A stretch of DNA of 64,000 nucleotides from Clostridium thermosuccinogenes. GTDB lineage: Bacteria; Bacillota; Clostridia; Acetivibrionales; DSM-5807. Of the stretch, positions 19,494-28,919 are shown piece after piece. The notes beneath the pieces were generated by a model. It had not been told where the DNA came from. It made no database searches and worked only from the letters and a program-made list of their open reading frames with translations. The stretch's first letter is position 1, and the number at the start of each line of letters is the position of its first letter. Location of the stretch: contig NZ_CP021850.1 in the NCBI RefSeq assembly GCF_002896855.1, positions 3,373,665 to 3,437,664 on the forward strand, given 5' to 3'. The translations under genes were made by a program, and so were the position numbers.

Positions 19494-20495
19494 TTAACTC
19501 TTGTGATATCCCGGGCCATACTCAGCAGCCAGCCGGATGGCTTCCTCCATGCTCACTGAGCTGGCTATGCCTCGGCCTGCAATATCAAAGGCAGTGCCAT
19601 GATCCACCGATGTCCTTAAGAAAGGCATGCCTATGGTAAGGGAAATCGTCCTTTCAAAATCCAAGGTCTTGGTGGCTATGTGCCCCTGATCGTGATAAAG
19701 GGACAAAACAGCATCATACTTTCCTTTTAAGGCCAGGTAGAATACCGAATCCGCCGATACAGGCCCGGTAACATCAATGCCTTTTTCCCTGAGCTTGTTC
19801 ACTGCCGGCTCAATTTCCCTGACCTCTTCATCGCCAAACATGCCGTGCTCTCCGCTGTGGGGATTCAGCCCGGCTATTGCTATCCTTCTTTCGTTAAGCC
19901 CAAGCCTCCTTAATGCTTCATCACAACGCAGGACATAATCTATGATCCTGTCAGCAGTCACCATATCACAGGCCTTTCTCAATGATACATGCCGGGACAG
20001 AAAAAAGACCCTTAAATTGTTTACCTGGAACATGGTAAGGGGGTCTTTTGTATTGGCAAGCTCCGCCAGCATTTCCGTATGCCCTATGAAATTCACTCCG
20101 GCAGCTTTTATTGCTTCTTTATTTATCGGAGTGGTAGCAATAGCAGTTATTTTTCCTGAGTTTGCCAGCTCAGCAGCCTTTACTATGTACTCAAAAGCCG
20201 CCTTTCCTGCCGCGGCCTGAACCTTGCCGAATTCCAAAGCTTCTGCATCTATGTTTCCCAGGGAAATAACATCCACCGATCCATAGCAATATTTGCCCTG
20301 TTCAGGGTCATCTATCCTGTATAGCTCAAGCTCTGACCCGATTATCCCGCCAATTCTTTGAAGCACGCCGATATCACCCACCACCAGTGGTTTGCATATA
20401 TCGTATATCCACTTGTTGTTAAGGGCCTTCAATACAATTTCCGGGCCTATTCCTGCCGGATCGCCGATTGGTATGCCTATTATTGGTTTGTTCAC
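19494..20495 (-). CDS. pdxA: 4-hydroxythreonine-4-phosphate dehydrogenase family protein (PdxA)
   Basis: NAD-dependent, metal-dependent dehydrogenase/decarboxylase of 333 residues. PdxA signatures: [15 protein letters not shown] at the N-terminus, GHTEMLAEL and HDQGH with metal-binding His residues, and [13 protein letters not shown]. Classic PdxA makes the pyridoxal phosphate precursor; related PdxA2 enzymes act on D-threonate or erythronate phosphates. No other pyridoxine or four-carbon acid gene is nearby, so the substrate is open. Start GTG at 20495 with AAAGGAG 8 bases upstream, preferred over TTG 20501 and GTG 20504, which crowd that site. Confidence 0.9.
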   Translation of the reverse strand: MNKPIIGIPIGDPAGIGPEIVLKALNNKWIYDICKPLVVGDIGVLQRIGGIIGSELELYRIDDPEQGKYCYGSVDVISLGNIDAEALEFGKVQAAAGKAAFEYIVKAAELANSGKITAIATTPINKEAIKAAGVNFIGHTEMLAELANTKDPLTMFQVNNLRVFFLSRHVSLRKACDMVTADRIIDYVLRCDEALRRLGLNERRIAIAGLNPHSGEHGMFGDEEVREIEPAVNKLREKGIDVTGPVSADSVFYLALKGKYDAVLSLYHDQGHIATKTLDFERTISLTIGMPFLRTSVDHGTAFDIAGRGIASSVSMEEAIRLAAEYGPGYHKS

Positions 20496-20576
20496 AAGCA
20501 ACACTCCTTTGCTGGGAATTTTATATAAAATGTAATATCATAGACAGTTAAGAGAATTCTAATCCATATAAGCGAA

Positions 20577-20599
20577 AGACCACCTTATGCAGGTGGTCT
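20577..20599 (-). terminator. Terminator-like hairpin after tRNA-Pro
   Basis: Perfect 9-bp stem AGACCACCT / AGGTGGTCT with a 5-base loop, 16 bases after the tRNA 3' end on the minus strand. The following bases are only moderately T-rich. Confidence 0.55.
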
Positions 20600-20614
20600 A
20601 CACATTATTAATAT

Positions 20615-20690
20615 TGGTCGGAGTGACTGGACTTGAACCAGCGGCCTCAACGTCCCGAACGTCGCGCTCTACCATCTGAGCCACACCCCG
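20615..20690 (-). tRNA. tRNA-Pro, anticodon CGG
   Basis: A 76-base cloverleaf with encoded CCA can be folded by hand. The acceptor pairs CGGGGTG with CACTCCG (one G-T pair), the D stem pairs GCTC with GAGC, and the anticodon stem CGACG/CGTTG carries the loop TTCGGGA, giving anticodon CGG (reads CCG, Pro). The T arm is GCTGG-TTCAAGT-CCAGT, the discriminator base is A, and CCA follows. It lies between pdxA and a mobile-element-rich zone. Confidence 0.93.
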
Positions 20691-20703
20691 ATGACACCAA
20701 TAT

Positions 20704-20733
20704 ATTTTAACACACAACCCGGGAATAAAGCAA
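20704..20733 (-). promoter_or_regulatory. Candidate tRNA-Pro promoter
   Basis: The minus strand shows TTGCTT (20733-20728), 18 bases, then TAAAAT (20709-20704), about 14 bases before the tRNA start. The -35 is weak. Confidence 0.35.
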
Positions 20734-20739
20734 TAGGTA

Positions 20740-20990
20740 ATTTAATCTTTTTGGCAAAAATATTGTGAGTTAATTTTACCACTAAATTCATAGTTTTCAA
20801 TTCTACAATTTCGTTATATACTTAAGTTAAAGATCTGGTTAAAATGCATGTGTGTGGATGAGTGTAACGGGTTTATATCTTGTCGCATTTTTTCACATTA
20901 AGCCGGAAAAAGCTTGTATCCGGGTTCTTTCTGTCTATGTGTTCAAAATGCTGTTCTATGATTACACATTAAACCGGGGGTGTTTTACTT
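20740..20990. other. Intergenic region upstream of the GNAT-like gene
   Basis: AT-rich 250 bases with no gene. The plus strand should carry the promoter of the 20991 gene, but I see no confident -35/-10 pair. The GGGGGTG at the end is that gene's ribosome binding site. Confidence 0.35.
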
Positions 20991-22112
20991 ATGGTAGAGA
21001 TAAAGGAAGTAAAAACTCGGCAAGATCTTAAAAAATTCATTTGTTTTCCCAATATGTTATACGCCCGAAATCCCAACTGGGTACCGCCTTTGATACTTGA
21101 TGAAATGAACACCCTCAGGAGCGATAAAAACCCGGCTTTTGAGTACTGTGAAGCCCGGTGCTGGATAGCCTTCAAGGACGGAAAACCTGCCGGACGCATT
21201 GCAGGAATTATAAATCACAAATATATCGAAAAATGGGGCAATAAATATGCCCGATTCGGATGGTTGGATTTTATAGATGATGAAGAAGTCTCCCGTGCTC
21301 TTTTGAGCACCGTTGAAGCATGGGCGAAAGAAAAAGGCCTGAACGGAGTACATGGTCCTTTGGGCTTTTGCGATCTGGACAAGCAAGGCATGCTCATACA
21401 AGGCTTTGATGAAAAGTCGATGATGATCACTTTGTACAACCATCCCTATTATATGGCTCATATGGAGAAACACGGCTACAGGAAAGATGTGGACTGGGTT
21501 GAATATGAAATAAAGGTGCCGGACGCAATCCCCGAAAAGATAAAAAAGATCAATGACTATGTATTAAAGCGTCTGAATCTCAGGGTCCTCAGATTTAAAT
21601 CGACAAAAGAACTTCTTGGCTATGCCGATGAAGTCTTTAAACTTCTGGACGAGGCATACGAGCATCTCTATGGTGTTGTTCCCTTGACGGACAAGCAGGT
21701 AAAGGCTTATACAAAGCAATATTTGAGCTTCATAAATCCAGATTATGTCAGAGTAATAGTTGATGAAAATTCTCAGCTGGTTGCTTTTGGAATAGCCATT
21801 CCAGCTTTGGCTGCTGCTTTCCAGAAGGCAAAGGGAAAGCTTTTGCCTTTCGGATTCTATCATATCCTGAAAGCCCTACACAAGAATGACAGGCTTGACC
21901 TTTTGCTTGTGGCCGTAAAGCCTGAGCTTAAAGGCAGGGGAGTGAATTCTCTCCTACTAGCGGAAATTAACGAGAGCGCCTCTGCCAACGGGCTAAAATA
22001 TGCAGAAACCGGCCCGGAGCTTGAGGATAACGCAGACGTTCAAGGCCTATGGAAGTATTATGAAACAAGGCAGCACAAGCGCAGGAGATGCTATATCAAG
22101 CATATCGAATGA
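20991..22112 (+). CDS. GNAT-superfamily N-acetyltransferase-like protein
   Basis: Predicted cytoplasmic acyltransferase of 373 residues. It starts with a family-typical segment (FPNMLYARNPNWVPPL near residues 19-34), followed by a first GNAT-like half containing GRIAGIINH. The C-terminal half holds a standard GNAT core with LLLVAVKPELKGRGVNSLLL, where KGRGVN resembles the acetyl-CoA-binding Q/RxxGxG/A loop. Start ATG at 20991 has GGGGGTG 8 bases upstream. Single plus-strand gene. Substrate not predictable. Confidence 0.78.
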   Translation: MVEIKEVKTRQDLKKFICFPNMLYARNPNWVPPLILDEMNTLRSDKNPAFEYCEARCWIAFKDGKPAGRIAGIINHKYIEKWGNKYARFGWLDFIDDEEVSRALLSTVEAWAKEKGLNGVHGPLGFCDLDKQGMLIQGFDEKSMMITLYNHPYYMAHMEKHGYRKDVDWVEYEIKVPDAIPEKIKKINDYVLKRLNLRVLRFKSTKELLGYADEVFKLLDEAYEHLYGVVPLTDKQVKAYTKQYLSFINPDYVRVIVDENSQLVAFGIAIPALAAAFQKAKGKLLPFGFYHILKALHKNDRLDLLLVAVKPELKGRGVNSLLLAEINESASANGLKYAETGPELEDNADVQGLWKYYETRQHKRRRCYIKHIE

Positions 22113-22121
22113 ATATAAGCA

Positions 22122-22355
22122 TCAAACGAGACAGGCTTCTAGTATAAATAATGTCAGACTACTTTTGCCCAGCCATTCATCAAGAGTATTGAAGATTTTG
22201 GTGTCCGCTAATTTACTGTTCCCAAGCTCCATGTAGGGAAAATTCTCTATTACATAGAAAGAATAGTCCAAATCAAAAAAATAATGGTCTATTTCACAGT
22301 TTACGAAATCCGAAATGAAATCAATCATAAATGCTATGTGATTCTTAGATTTCAT
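22122..22355 (-). CDS. Small acidic protein, function unknown
   Basis: A 77-residue frame starting MKSKNHIAFMIDFISDFV with AGGAGG 7 bases upstream of the ATG at 22355, a strong and well-spaced site. The product is acidic and rich in aromatic residues (HYFFDLDYSFYVIENFPYME). No signal peptide or known motif is seen. It converges with the GNAT gene (9 bases apart) and lies next to transposase debris. Small acidic proteins in such places are sometimes immunity or antitoxin proteins, but nothing here proves that. Confidence 0.5.
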   Translation of the reverse strand: MKSKNHIAFMIDFISDFVNCEIDHYFFDLDYSFYVIENFPYMELGNSKLADTKIFNTLDEWLGKSSLTLFILEACLV

Positions 22356-22481
22356 TAGTCTTCCTCCTAGGCATTTTTTCAGGCTCTGTTCTTTTGTCTT
22401 CGGTATATACACTTTCTGTGGCGTTTTCCACTACCTGACAAAAAATCTTCTTTCGCGGATACATAGTCCGGTTTCCCAAGG

Positions 22482-22590
22482 TTAGAGCGTGTGTAAAATC
22501 CATGACAAATATTCAAACGGATTCATACCGTTTTCCATTGCTGTAACAACTAGACTATAATGCACTGCAGTGATCCTAGCACAATTTGGT
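22482..22590 (-). pseudogene. IS66-family transposase (TnpC) C-terminal relic
   Basis: Translating the minus strand gives a 35-residue tail whose segments ARITAVHYSLVVTAMENG and NPFEYLSWILHTL match the C-terminal end of IS66 transposases (pattern YSxxETAKENGLNPYxYL). A stop codon follows at 22484-22482. The rest of the gene is gone. It is an old insertion scar. Confidence 0.7.
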
Positions 22591-22707
22591 GTGTCAGAAA
22601 AAAGCTAGTTCTTATACTTATGTTCTTGAGTACATAAGTGTAATTATGTGTCAAAGTAAGTCAAGAAACGCCAAGATAGAATTATTAGGAATAAAATGGT
22701 AGTTGGA

Positions 22708-22972
22708 TTAACCTGGCTCACTTATTTTTTTAAATGTTTTACTCTTCATTCCCATATTTGCTTCCATATATTTATGTGTTGTAAGAATACTCTCGTGACC
22801 AAACCAAATGGCTATTGCCGAGATGTCAACGCCAGACTGTAGCATCCTGAGTGCGGCTGTATGCTGGAATGCATGAGAAGTTATGTTCTTTTTAGCGAGT
22901 GGTGGAGCTGCTTGAGTGGCTTTCTTTCGCAGGCAACCTAAGCGATAACGTGCACCAAATCGTGTTAGTCCG
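22708..22972 (-). pseudogene. Tyrosine recombinase/integrase C-terminal relic
   Basis: The frame encodes about 88 residues resembling the catalytic C-terminus of XerC/D-type integrases: SHAFQHTAALRMLQSGVDIS, then WFGHESILTTHKYME with the LGHxS-type motif and the nucleophile Tyr. The box II pattern HxxRHT reads HAFQHT, so the catalytic Arg is replaced by Gln. The N-terminal two thirds are missing. The fragment is fused in frame to the end of an IS4-type transposase, which seems to have inserted in it. Confidence 0.72.
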
Positions 22973-24146
22973 CTATCTGTACAATTTATATATAACTCAA
23001 GTTTCCCACTGTAAATTTGCCAGCTTTTCCTTGAAATAAGTAGGCAAGGAAACAATAAAGTGTTCAAAAGCTCATCGATCTGTTGTTTGATAAGTGATAA
23101 TATCTCTGCCAGAACAGATTTGAGCAAGTTTATGATAAGCTGCAATACCTCAATGAACTTGATATCATGAAGTTCATCGCAGCAAACATAGAATAGTTCG
23201 CCCTAAGTAAGCAGATCCTTGTTGTTGCAGCTTTCCAGAGCCAGCATGAAGTACCTTAAAAACACAATAGCCGTGTGAATCACCATGCAATCGTAGGAGT
23301 GACCCTGGAACTCTTTCTGAAGCTTCAGGTATGTTTTGTACATTTTGAAGAAAACCTCAATATCCCAGCATTTTCCGTAGATGCGGATGATTTCTTCATT
23401 AGCAAGTTCAGTATCTGTAGAGATTAAAGCAAGTCACTGGCTACGCCGATTTCGGCCACGAACAAATACAACCTTGTCAGATACTTCATTGCCCTTCTCA
23501 TCTTTGCTGATACCCACAATGACGGAGGCCAGGATTTTAGCTTTGCCACGTTTTTTACGGACGGCAGCATACAGCTGTTTAGATTAAGACGTCTTGCCCT
23601 GGTAGTTGTATTTTACAGTTTTCATAGACTTCATCATGGCAATGGTATGTAAGCCTAATCCCTTAATCTTGAGAAGAATTCCGGGAAAGCAAAACCAACT
23701 GTCAAAAAGGACGTACCTGGCTGAATCCGCATAGGTGAGAGCCTGTTTTAACATGTCAATCATTACATCTGTGGATTTTCGGGTAACGTTGGTCCTATTC
23801 CTATAGCCGACGGTCCTTTTGTCCGGGTTTTCCATTTGCTCGCAATACCGGTTTTACGGTCATCAGAGCTTAAGTGAGTGAATGACAACGGACAGAAGCT
23901 ATTGCCGTCGAATCAGCCAAAGGTAAGCATCCCAAAACCCTTTTTATATTTACCGTCCGTATAGTCCTTCACACGTGCAAGCAGTTCAACTTCCTTGCTC
24001 CTACCCCTTTCATACAGGGAATCATCAACAATTAAGACATTTACTCGGTCATCCGATGTCAGTGTCTCAATTTTTTCCTTAATGACAGTAATGAAAATTA
24101 AACGTACTTTTGTGTTTAAAAATACAATTAATAAATTTTCTAACAT
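22973..24146 (-). pseudogene. IS4-family transposase, truncated and broken
   Basis: Several minus-strand pieces together form an IS4-type DDE transposase. At 23913-24146 there is VLIVDDSLYERGRSKEVELLARV and KKGFGMLTFG (first catalytic Asp region). At 23584-23835 there is RTVGYRNRTNVTRKSTDVMID and YVLFDSWFCFPG (second Asp). Near 23000-23200 lies the typical C-terminal ELFYVCCDELHDIKFIEVLQ. The frame is broken by stop codons (for example at 23584 and near 23200), and the N-terminal 100 or so residues are absent at the rhamnosidase boundary. No terminal repeats could be assigned. Confidence 0.8.
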
Positions 24147-26800
24147 GAAACCCCATAACTGAATGTATAATCTCCCGATCCAATCCCAACCTTTACTCCA
24201 TCCGCTGTCTTTTCATACCTGAAAATGCCCTCGGCCTCTTCCAGTTTTCTGCCGCCTTCTTTAACATCCTTTATGTCTGCAAAAGGCAGAATAACCACAG
24301 CAGTTGTATTTGCCGGTATACTTACATACACTTGCATTTTGTCTCCATCCTTTTTCCATGAGGATAGTATAATACCGTACATGGATTCAATCTGTGCTCT
24401 GGCAAAGGAAAGTCCTGGTCCCGGCTTTGGAGTTATGAATATATGTTTGTACCCGGTCCTCTCCTCGTCGGTATTTATTCCAGCTACAGTTCTATACAGC
24501 CAATCCCCTATGGACCCATAAGCATAATGGTTAAAAGAATTCATATCACTGCTCCAGAAAGATCCGTCTTCCTTTATACCATCCCAGTGCTCCCAAATGG
24601 TGGTAGCCCCTTTTGTAATCTGATAAAGCCATGATGGGTAATCAGTATTCAGGAGCAGCTTATAAGCTATATCATTGTACCCGTTTTGGCTTAAGACATG
24701 GCACAGGTATGGAGTGCCTATAAAACCTGTAGTCAGGTGATAATTGTTTTGCTCAAGAAGCTTAACCAGATTGTTGGTAACCCGGTTCCTGTCCCGGTCA
24801 TCCACAAGATTAAACATGAGAGCCAGTACGTGAGCCGACTGTGTTGATGAAGCAAGCCTTCCGTTGGGAGTAACAAACTCTTTTCTGAAATTATCTACAA
24901 TTTTTTTGTGAAGTTCTTCATATTCTGATGCATCTGCCAGCTTTCCGAGTATTTTAGCCGTCTTGGCTAGAATATCAGCAGAATTGGCATAAAATGCCGT
25001 TGCAATAAGATCTGTCGGAGTAGCTCCTACATAGCTGCCCTCCTTACTGTCAAGACCCAGCCAGTCGCCATAATGAATGCCGGTATTCCAGAGATATTCA
25101 TTATCTCCCTGTCTTCTTATATATTCCACCCACTGCTTCATGCTTGCATACTGCTCCTCAAGTATTCTTTTATCCCCGTAACATATGTATATTGTCCATG
25201 GGCATATGGTGGCAGCATCTCCCCATGCAGAAGATGAGTAACTGTTATCACCCAAAACATGAGGTATCACATGTGGCACTCCTTTTTCTTCAGACTGATC
25301 TGCGGCAAGATCTCTCAGCCACTTAGTAAAAAATGGAGCCACATTCATATTAAAGCAGGCAGTACGAATAAACACTTGGGCATCTCCGGTCCAACCGAGC
25401 CTTTCATCTCTCTGGGGACAATCAGTGGGCACATCAAGAAAATTCCCTTTCTGTCCCCAGAAAATATTATGCTGCAATTGATTTACCATTTCATCAGAGC
25501 AGGTAAAGTTTCCCGTTACCTCCATATCTGAATGAATAACCCGTCCTGTAAAATTTTCCGGAAGAATCTCGCCAGGATAACTTACTACTTTTACATATCT
25601 AAAGCCTTGAAATGTAAAATGGGGCTCATAACATTCTTTTCCATTACCTTTCAAAATATACCTGACGGTCTGCTTTGCATGCCTTAGGTTATCAGTATAA
25701 AAATTGCCGTCTTTATCAAGCACCTCTGCATGCTGAAGCACTACTTCCGAGCCTGCTGGGCCTTCTACAACAAAAGACACCCGGCCTACCATATTCTGAC
25801 CAAAGTCAATTACAATCTCTCCCTTTGGCGTCTTGATTAATCCAACAGGTTTTATATTCTGAATTACTCTTACCGGTACACTTTCCTGTGCCACTAGATT
25901 TTTTTTCGTTTTGTCAAGGACCATTACTCCGTTCCAGTCACTGTCATCATAATCTGCCGTGTTCCAATCGTACTTTTCCATGCGAGCATCATAAGTTTCT
26001 CCATGGTAGATCTCTGACATAAGTATAGGGCTTGTAGATGCTTTCCAGCTATTATCGGAAATTACCATACTCTCTTTACCGTCTTCATAAGTTATATGCA
26101 TTTGCAACAATAGAGCAAGCTTATCCCCATATATTTTTGAGTTTCCTTTCCAGCCCAGTTCCCCTTTATACCAACCATTGCCCAGCACAGCCCCGATTGC
26201 ATTGACACCGTCTTCCAGCAGATGGGTGACATCATAAGTCTGATATTGAAGCCTTTTGTTGTAGCTTGTCCAACCTGGGGTAAAGAGGTGGTCGCTTACC
26301 CGGATGCCGTTTATATAGAGTTCATAGAGACCCAAAGAAGTCACATAAACTCTGGCAGTTTTTACCTTTTCAGTAATGTTGAATTCTTTCCTAAGCAGGG
26401 GAGATACTTTCGATGCCTGTAAATTTACATCTGCAGGTGTAATCCATTCGGCAGCCCACTCGTCTGTGCCCAGCATGCCCATCTCCCAGAAACCTGCATC
26501 ACTCCAGTCAGAAACATTGCCTTTATTATCCCAAGCCTTTACACGATAATAGTAGCGGGTTCTGGACTCCAAGGCGTCCCCTGCATACTCTACATGTACC
26601 GATTTATCTGAACTGACTATGCCGGTGTCCCAAACTATATTTTTAAAAGAATCATCATCTTTTGACACCTGAATTCGATAAGCTTTCTGCATTACACTCC
26701 GTCCATCCGCAATCAGCTGCCATGAAAGTCTGGGAGCTGCCACATCTATACCCATAGGGTTTTCCCTATACTCGCATCTTAGTTTTTTAACTTTCAGCAT
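24140..26800 (-). CDS. Alpha-L-rhamnosidase, glycoside hydrolase family 78
   Basis: Hydrolyses terminal alpha-L-rhamnose from glycans or glycosides, 886 residues. Order: N-terminal fibronectin-like domain (RCEYRENPMGIDVAAPRLSW onward), GH78 beta-sandwich domains (YVTSLGLYELYINGIRVSDH, FTPGWTSYNKRLQYQTYDVT), then the (alpha/alpha)6 catalytic domain with DCPQRDERLGWTGDAQVF, which carries the acidic catalytic residues, and GATTIWEHWDG with the second Glu. No signal peptide, so it should act in the cytoplasm on imported oligomers. Start ATG at 26800 with AAAGGAG 9 bases upstream. Last intact gene of the carbohydrate island, ending at IS4 debris. Confidence 0.95.
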   Translation of the reverse strand: MLKVKKLRCEYRENPMGIDVAAPRLSWQLIADGRSVMQKAYRIQVSKDDDSFKNIVWDTGIVSSDKSVHVEYAGDALESRTRYYYRVKAWDNKGNVSDWSDAGFWEMGMLGTDEWAAEWITPADVNLQASKVSPLLRKEFNITEKVKTARVYVTSLGLYELYINGIRVSDHLFTPGWTSYNKRLQYQTYDVTHLLEDGVNAIGAVLGNGWYKGELGWKGNSKIYGDKLALLLQMHITYEDGKESMVISDNSWKASTSPILMSEIYHGETYDARMEKYDWNTADYDDSDWNGVMVLDKTKKNLVAQESVPVRVIQNIKPVGLIKTPKGEIVIDFGQNMVGRVSFVVEGPAGSEVVLQHAEVLDKDGNFYTDNLRHAKQTVRYILKGNGKECYEPHFTFQGFRYVKVVSYPGEILPENFTGRVIHSDMEVTGNFTCSDEMVNQLQHNIFWGQKGNFLDVPTDCPQRDERLGWTGDAQVFIRTACFNMNVAPFFTKWLRDLAADQSEEKGVPHVIPHVLGDNSYSSSAWGDAATICPWTIYICYGDKRILEEQYASMKQWVEYIRRQGDNEYLWNTGIHYGDWLGLDSKEGSYVGATPTDLIATAFYANSADILAKTAKILGKLADASEYEELHKKIVDNFRKEFVTPNGRLASSTQSAHVLALMFNLVDDRDRNRVTNNLVKLLEQNNYHLTTGFIGTPYLCHVLSQNGYNDIAYKLLLNTDYPSWLYQITKGATTIWEHWDGIKEDGSFWSSDMNSFNHYAYGSIGDWLYRTVAGINTDEERTGYKHIFITPKPGPGLSFARAQIESMYGIILSSWKKDGDKMQVYVSIPANTTAVVILPFADIKDVKEGGRKLEEAEGIFRYEKTADGVKVGIGSGDYTFSYGVSC

Positions 26801-27064
26801 CTTCAAACACTCCTTTATAAATCTAAGGTCAAATCTGGATTTACAAACTTACCCTTGGCATTAATAATTGCTAATCATAAGTTCCGGGTTTGCTGGAATA
26901 ATTTTTATCCATACTGTTTTAGGTTTAGCCTAAATACGCGATATTTAGCCATACTTTATCATAACTTCCGCATAATAAATTGTCATGCATATCGTCACTT
27001 ATTCTATATAATTATATAATAATCATTTATTGCGCTTGTTAATAATACCTCATACACCTCCATA

Positions 27065-27760
27065 CATCCAATATAAGCCTGTATCTGCCAGGATCCATTC
27101 CTTTGAAAGGTACATTGCTGGTACAGAATACATGCCCTTCCTCGGGTTTATCGTAAATAAGGCAGTATTTCAGCACTGGTAGTCACATCTTCATCCGTCC
27201 CTGTCTGAAGAGCTGCGTAACTCACATTTCCACACAGACATACCTTGTCTCCTACCAAGCGCTTTACTTCACTTATTTCTACACCGGTCATCGAGTCCAA
27301 TGAATGTAAGGCGTGAAGTATGCATTCTACTAGTTGGTTTAGCATCGGCATGATATTCAAACGGTATGCTTAATGGTAAAAAGCCCCTCCTTTTTTGCTT
27401 CATCTGCTATATTATAAAGACACGGCTATCCAAGTTCTTCAAGCACAGCCAATGAAAGGAAAGCTGGAGTTGTAGCAATAATTTGAGCATAGGAACAGGC
27501 AATCCACACCATTTCCCCGACACACCTTATTTTTATGATGGCTGCCTGTGCTATATCTTCAGCTCTAGCCTTTATTTCATTCGGATCATCAGCAATGCAT
27601 AGACAAAATCGTACATGGCATTGCCATCCGGAATTGAAAATGTGCCGTCTCTATAGAAACCTATCATCATTGTGTCACCTATAAGCTCGCATAGATATTT
27701 AAAGAAGAGTTTCATTTCTTCCGGTAGTATATCCTCTTTCAAAAACAAATTCATATTACC
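27065..27760 (-). pseudogene. Decayed URO-D-family (uroporphyrinogen decarboxylase/methyltransferase-like) gene
   Basis: Minus-strand fragments in changing frames resemble one URO-D-fold protein. The segments include EISEVKRLVGDKVCLCGNV and LQTGTDEDV (27148-27360), then FCTSNVPFKGMDPGRYRLIL (about 27065-27150), an upstream piece VWIACSYAQ...AFLSLAVLEEL (about 27420-27540), and FKYLCELIGDTMMIGFYRDG (27572-27754). These match the glycine/GTxxEV and SSNS regions of URO-D relatives used in methyl transfer. Frameshifts and stops show it is not functional. The N-terminal part may reach 27960 but is not recognisable. Confidence 0.68.
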
Positions 27761-28127
27761 GGGACCATAACCTAAGACTATGGAATGTTCAAGGCTGCTG
27801 TAGACATGTACGAAATGCTCTTAAAGATAAAGTATTTTTCTTCTTTCTCCTTTTGGCAAAGCTTTGCCAGATTATGCGGCAATAAGTTCCCGGTAATGAA
27901 CTTTTTCCAAACATTTTTTCTTTCAGATGAAACTCCAGTTCAAAAGAAGGTTATGTACCAGATTTCCACAGGTGGAAATACTTAAGGGGAATAAATCACG
28001 AGCCAGTATCCTTCTAAAGCTCTTGCATAAGAGTTTTAAAAAAATACCACTGCAGCTAAACTCACTAAAAAATACATCCTGAACTGCTCTTCCCAGGGTA
28101 AGAGCAATACCGTTCTTAGACCACAAA
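27761..28127. other. Non-coding or decayed stretch downstream of the AraL-type gene
   Basis: About 365 bases without a supportable gene. The minus strand may hold the eroded N-terminal part of the URO-D pseudogene. No clear terminator hairpin with a T-run was found after the phosphatase stop at 28128. Confidence 0.4.
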
Positions 28128-28919
28128 TTAAAGCACCCTGCCCAACGCTGAAAGGGAATCAAAAATATAATCAGGTTTTACATCTGATTTTTCCACATCT
28201 TCAATTCTGGTTTCACCGGTGAGAACAAGTATTCCTGTGATTCCGTTTCTTACTCCTACTGCTATATCCGTATAGAGCCTGTCGCCAACAAATGCCAGTT
28301 CGTCATCTCCCATGCCCGTAATCAATTTGATCATATCCACCGTTTCCCTAAAGGGTTTTCCGAGAAATTTCGGTTTCTTTCCGGTGGATGATTCGACCAT
28401 TGCGCACATCGATCCACAGTCAGGTATAAAGCCATTCTCCGTCGGGCAATTATAGTCTATATGCGTAGCAAGGAACAATGCCCCATTTCTTATATAAGTG
28501 CATGCCTTTGATACTTTTTCATAAGTCAGGGTCGTATCAAACCCGAACACTACAATATCAGGATTATTTTCAGTTAATCTGATGCCATTGCTCTTGAAGC
28601 TTTCCACAAGCATTTCTGTTCCCACCAGATAAACTCCTGCATCAGGATAATTCTCTTTAAGGTACTTTATCGTAACATCACCGGAGGTTACTATAGTTTG
28701 CTCTTCTACGAAACAGCCCATGTTTGCAAGCTTTTTTTTATAAAACTTGCTGTTTTTTGAAGAGTTATTGGTAAAAAACAGGAAACCCCTGTTTTTAGCT
28801 TTCAGTTTTTCTATGAAATCCAGGGAACCGTCAATAAGCTTATCCCCCAGATAAAAAGTACCATCCATATCCAGTACAAAAAGTTTTTTAGACCTGAGAG
28901 CCTCTAAGTTATTTGTCAT
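28128..28919 (-). CDS. HAD-IIA sugar phosphatase, AraL/NagD type
   Basis: Cytoplasmic phosphatase of 263 residues with Mg-dependent HAD motifs: motif I DMDGTFYLG near residue 17, motif II FFTNNSSKNS, the catalytic Lys in FLGKPF, and motif IV VGDRLYTDIAVG. The large type IIA cap lies between motifs II and III. Length fits NagD/AraL. The start overlaps the AraM-type stop by 4 bases (ATGA), so the two are co-translated. The same pair (araL, araM) is adjacent in the Bacillus subtilis arabinose operon. Substrate unknown; low-specificity sugar-phosphate dephosphorylation is typical. Confidence 0.88.
   Translation of the reverse strand: MTNNLEALRSKKLFVLDMDGTFYLGDKLIDGSLDFIEKLKAKNRGFLFFTNNSSKNSKFYKKKLANMGCFVEEQTIVTSGDVTIKYLKENYPDAGVYLVGTEMLVESFKSNGIRLTENNPDIVVFGFDTTLTYEKVSKACTYIRNGALFLATHIDYNCPTENGFIPDCGSMCAMVESSTGKKPKFLGKPFRETVDMIKLITGMGDDELAFVGDRLYTDIAVGVRNGITGILVLTGETRIEDVEKSDVKPDYIFDSLSALGRVL

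Noticed and set aside
27923-28162. 79-residue minus-strand frame overlapping the phosphatase end
   Set aside because: No motif or ribosome binding site; probably eroded sequence next to the URO-D pseudogene.
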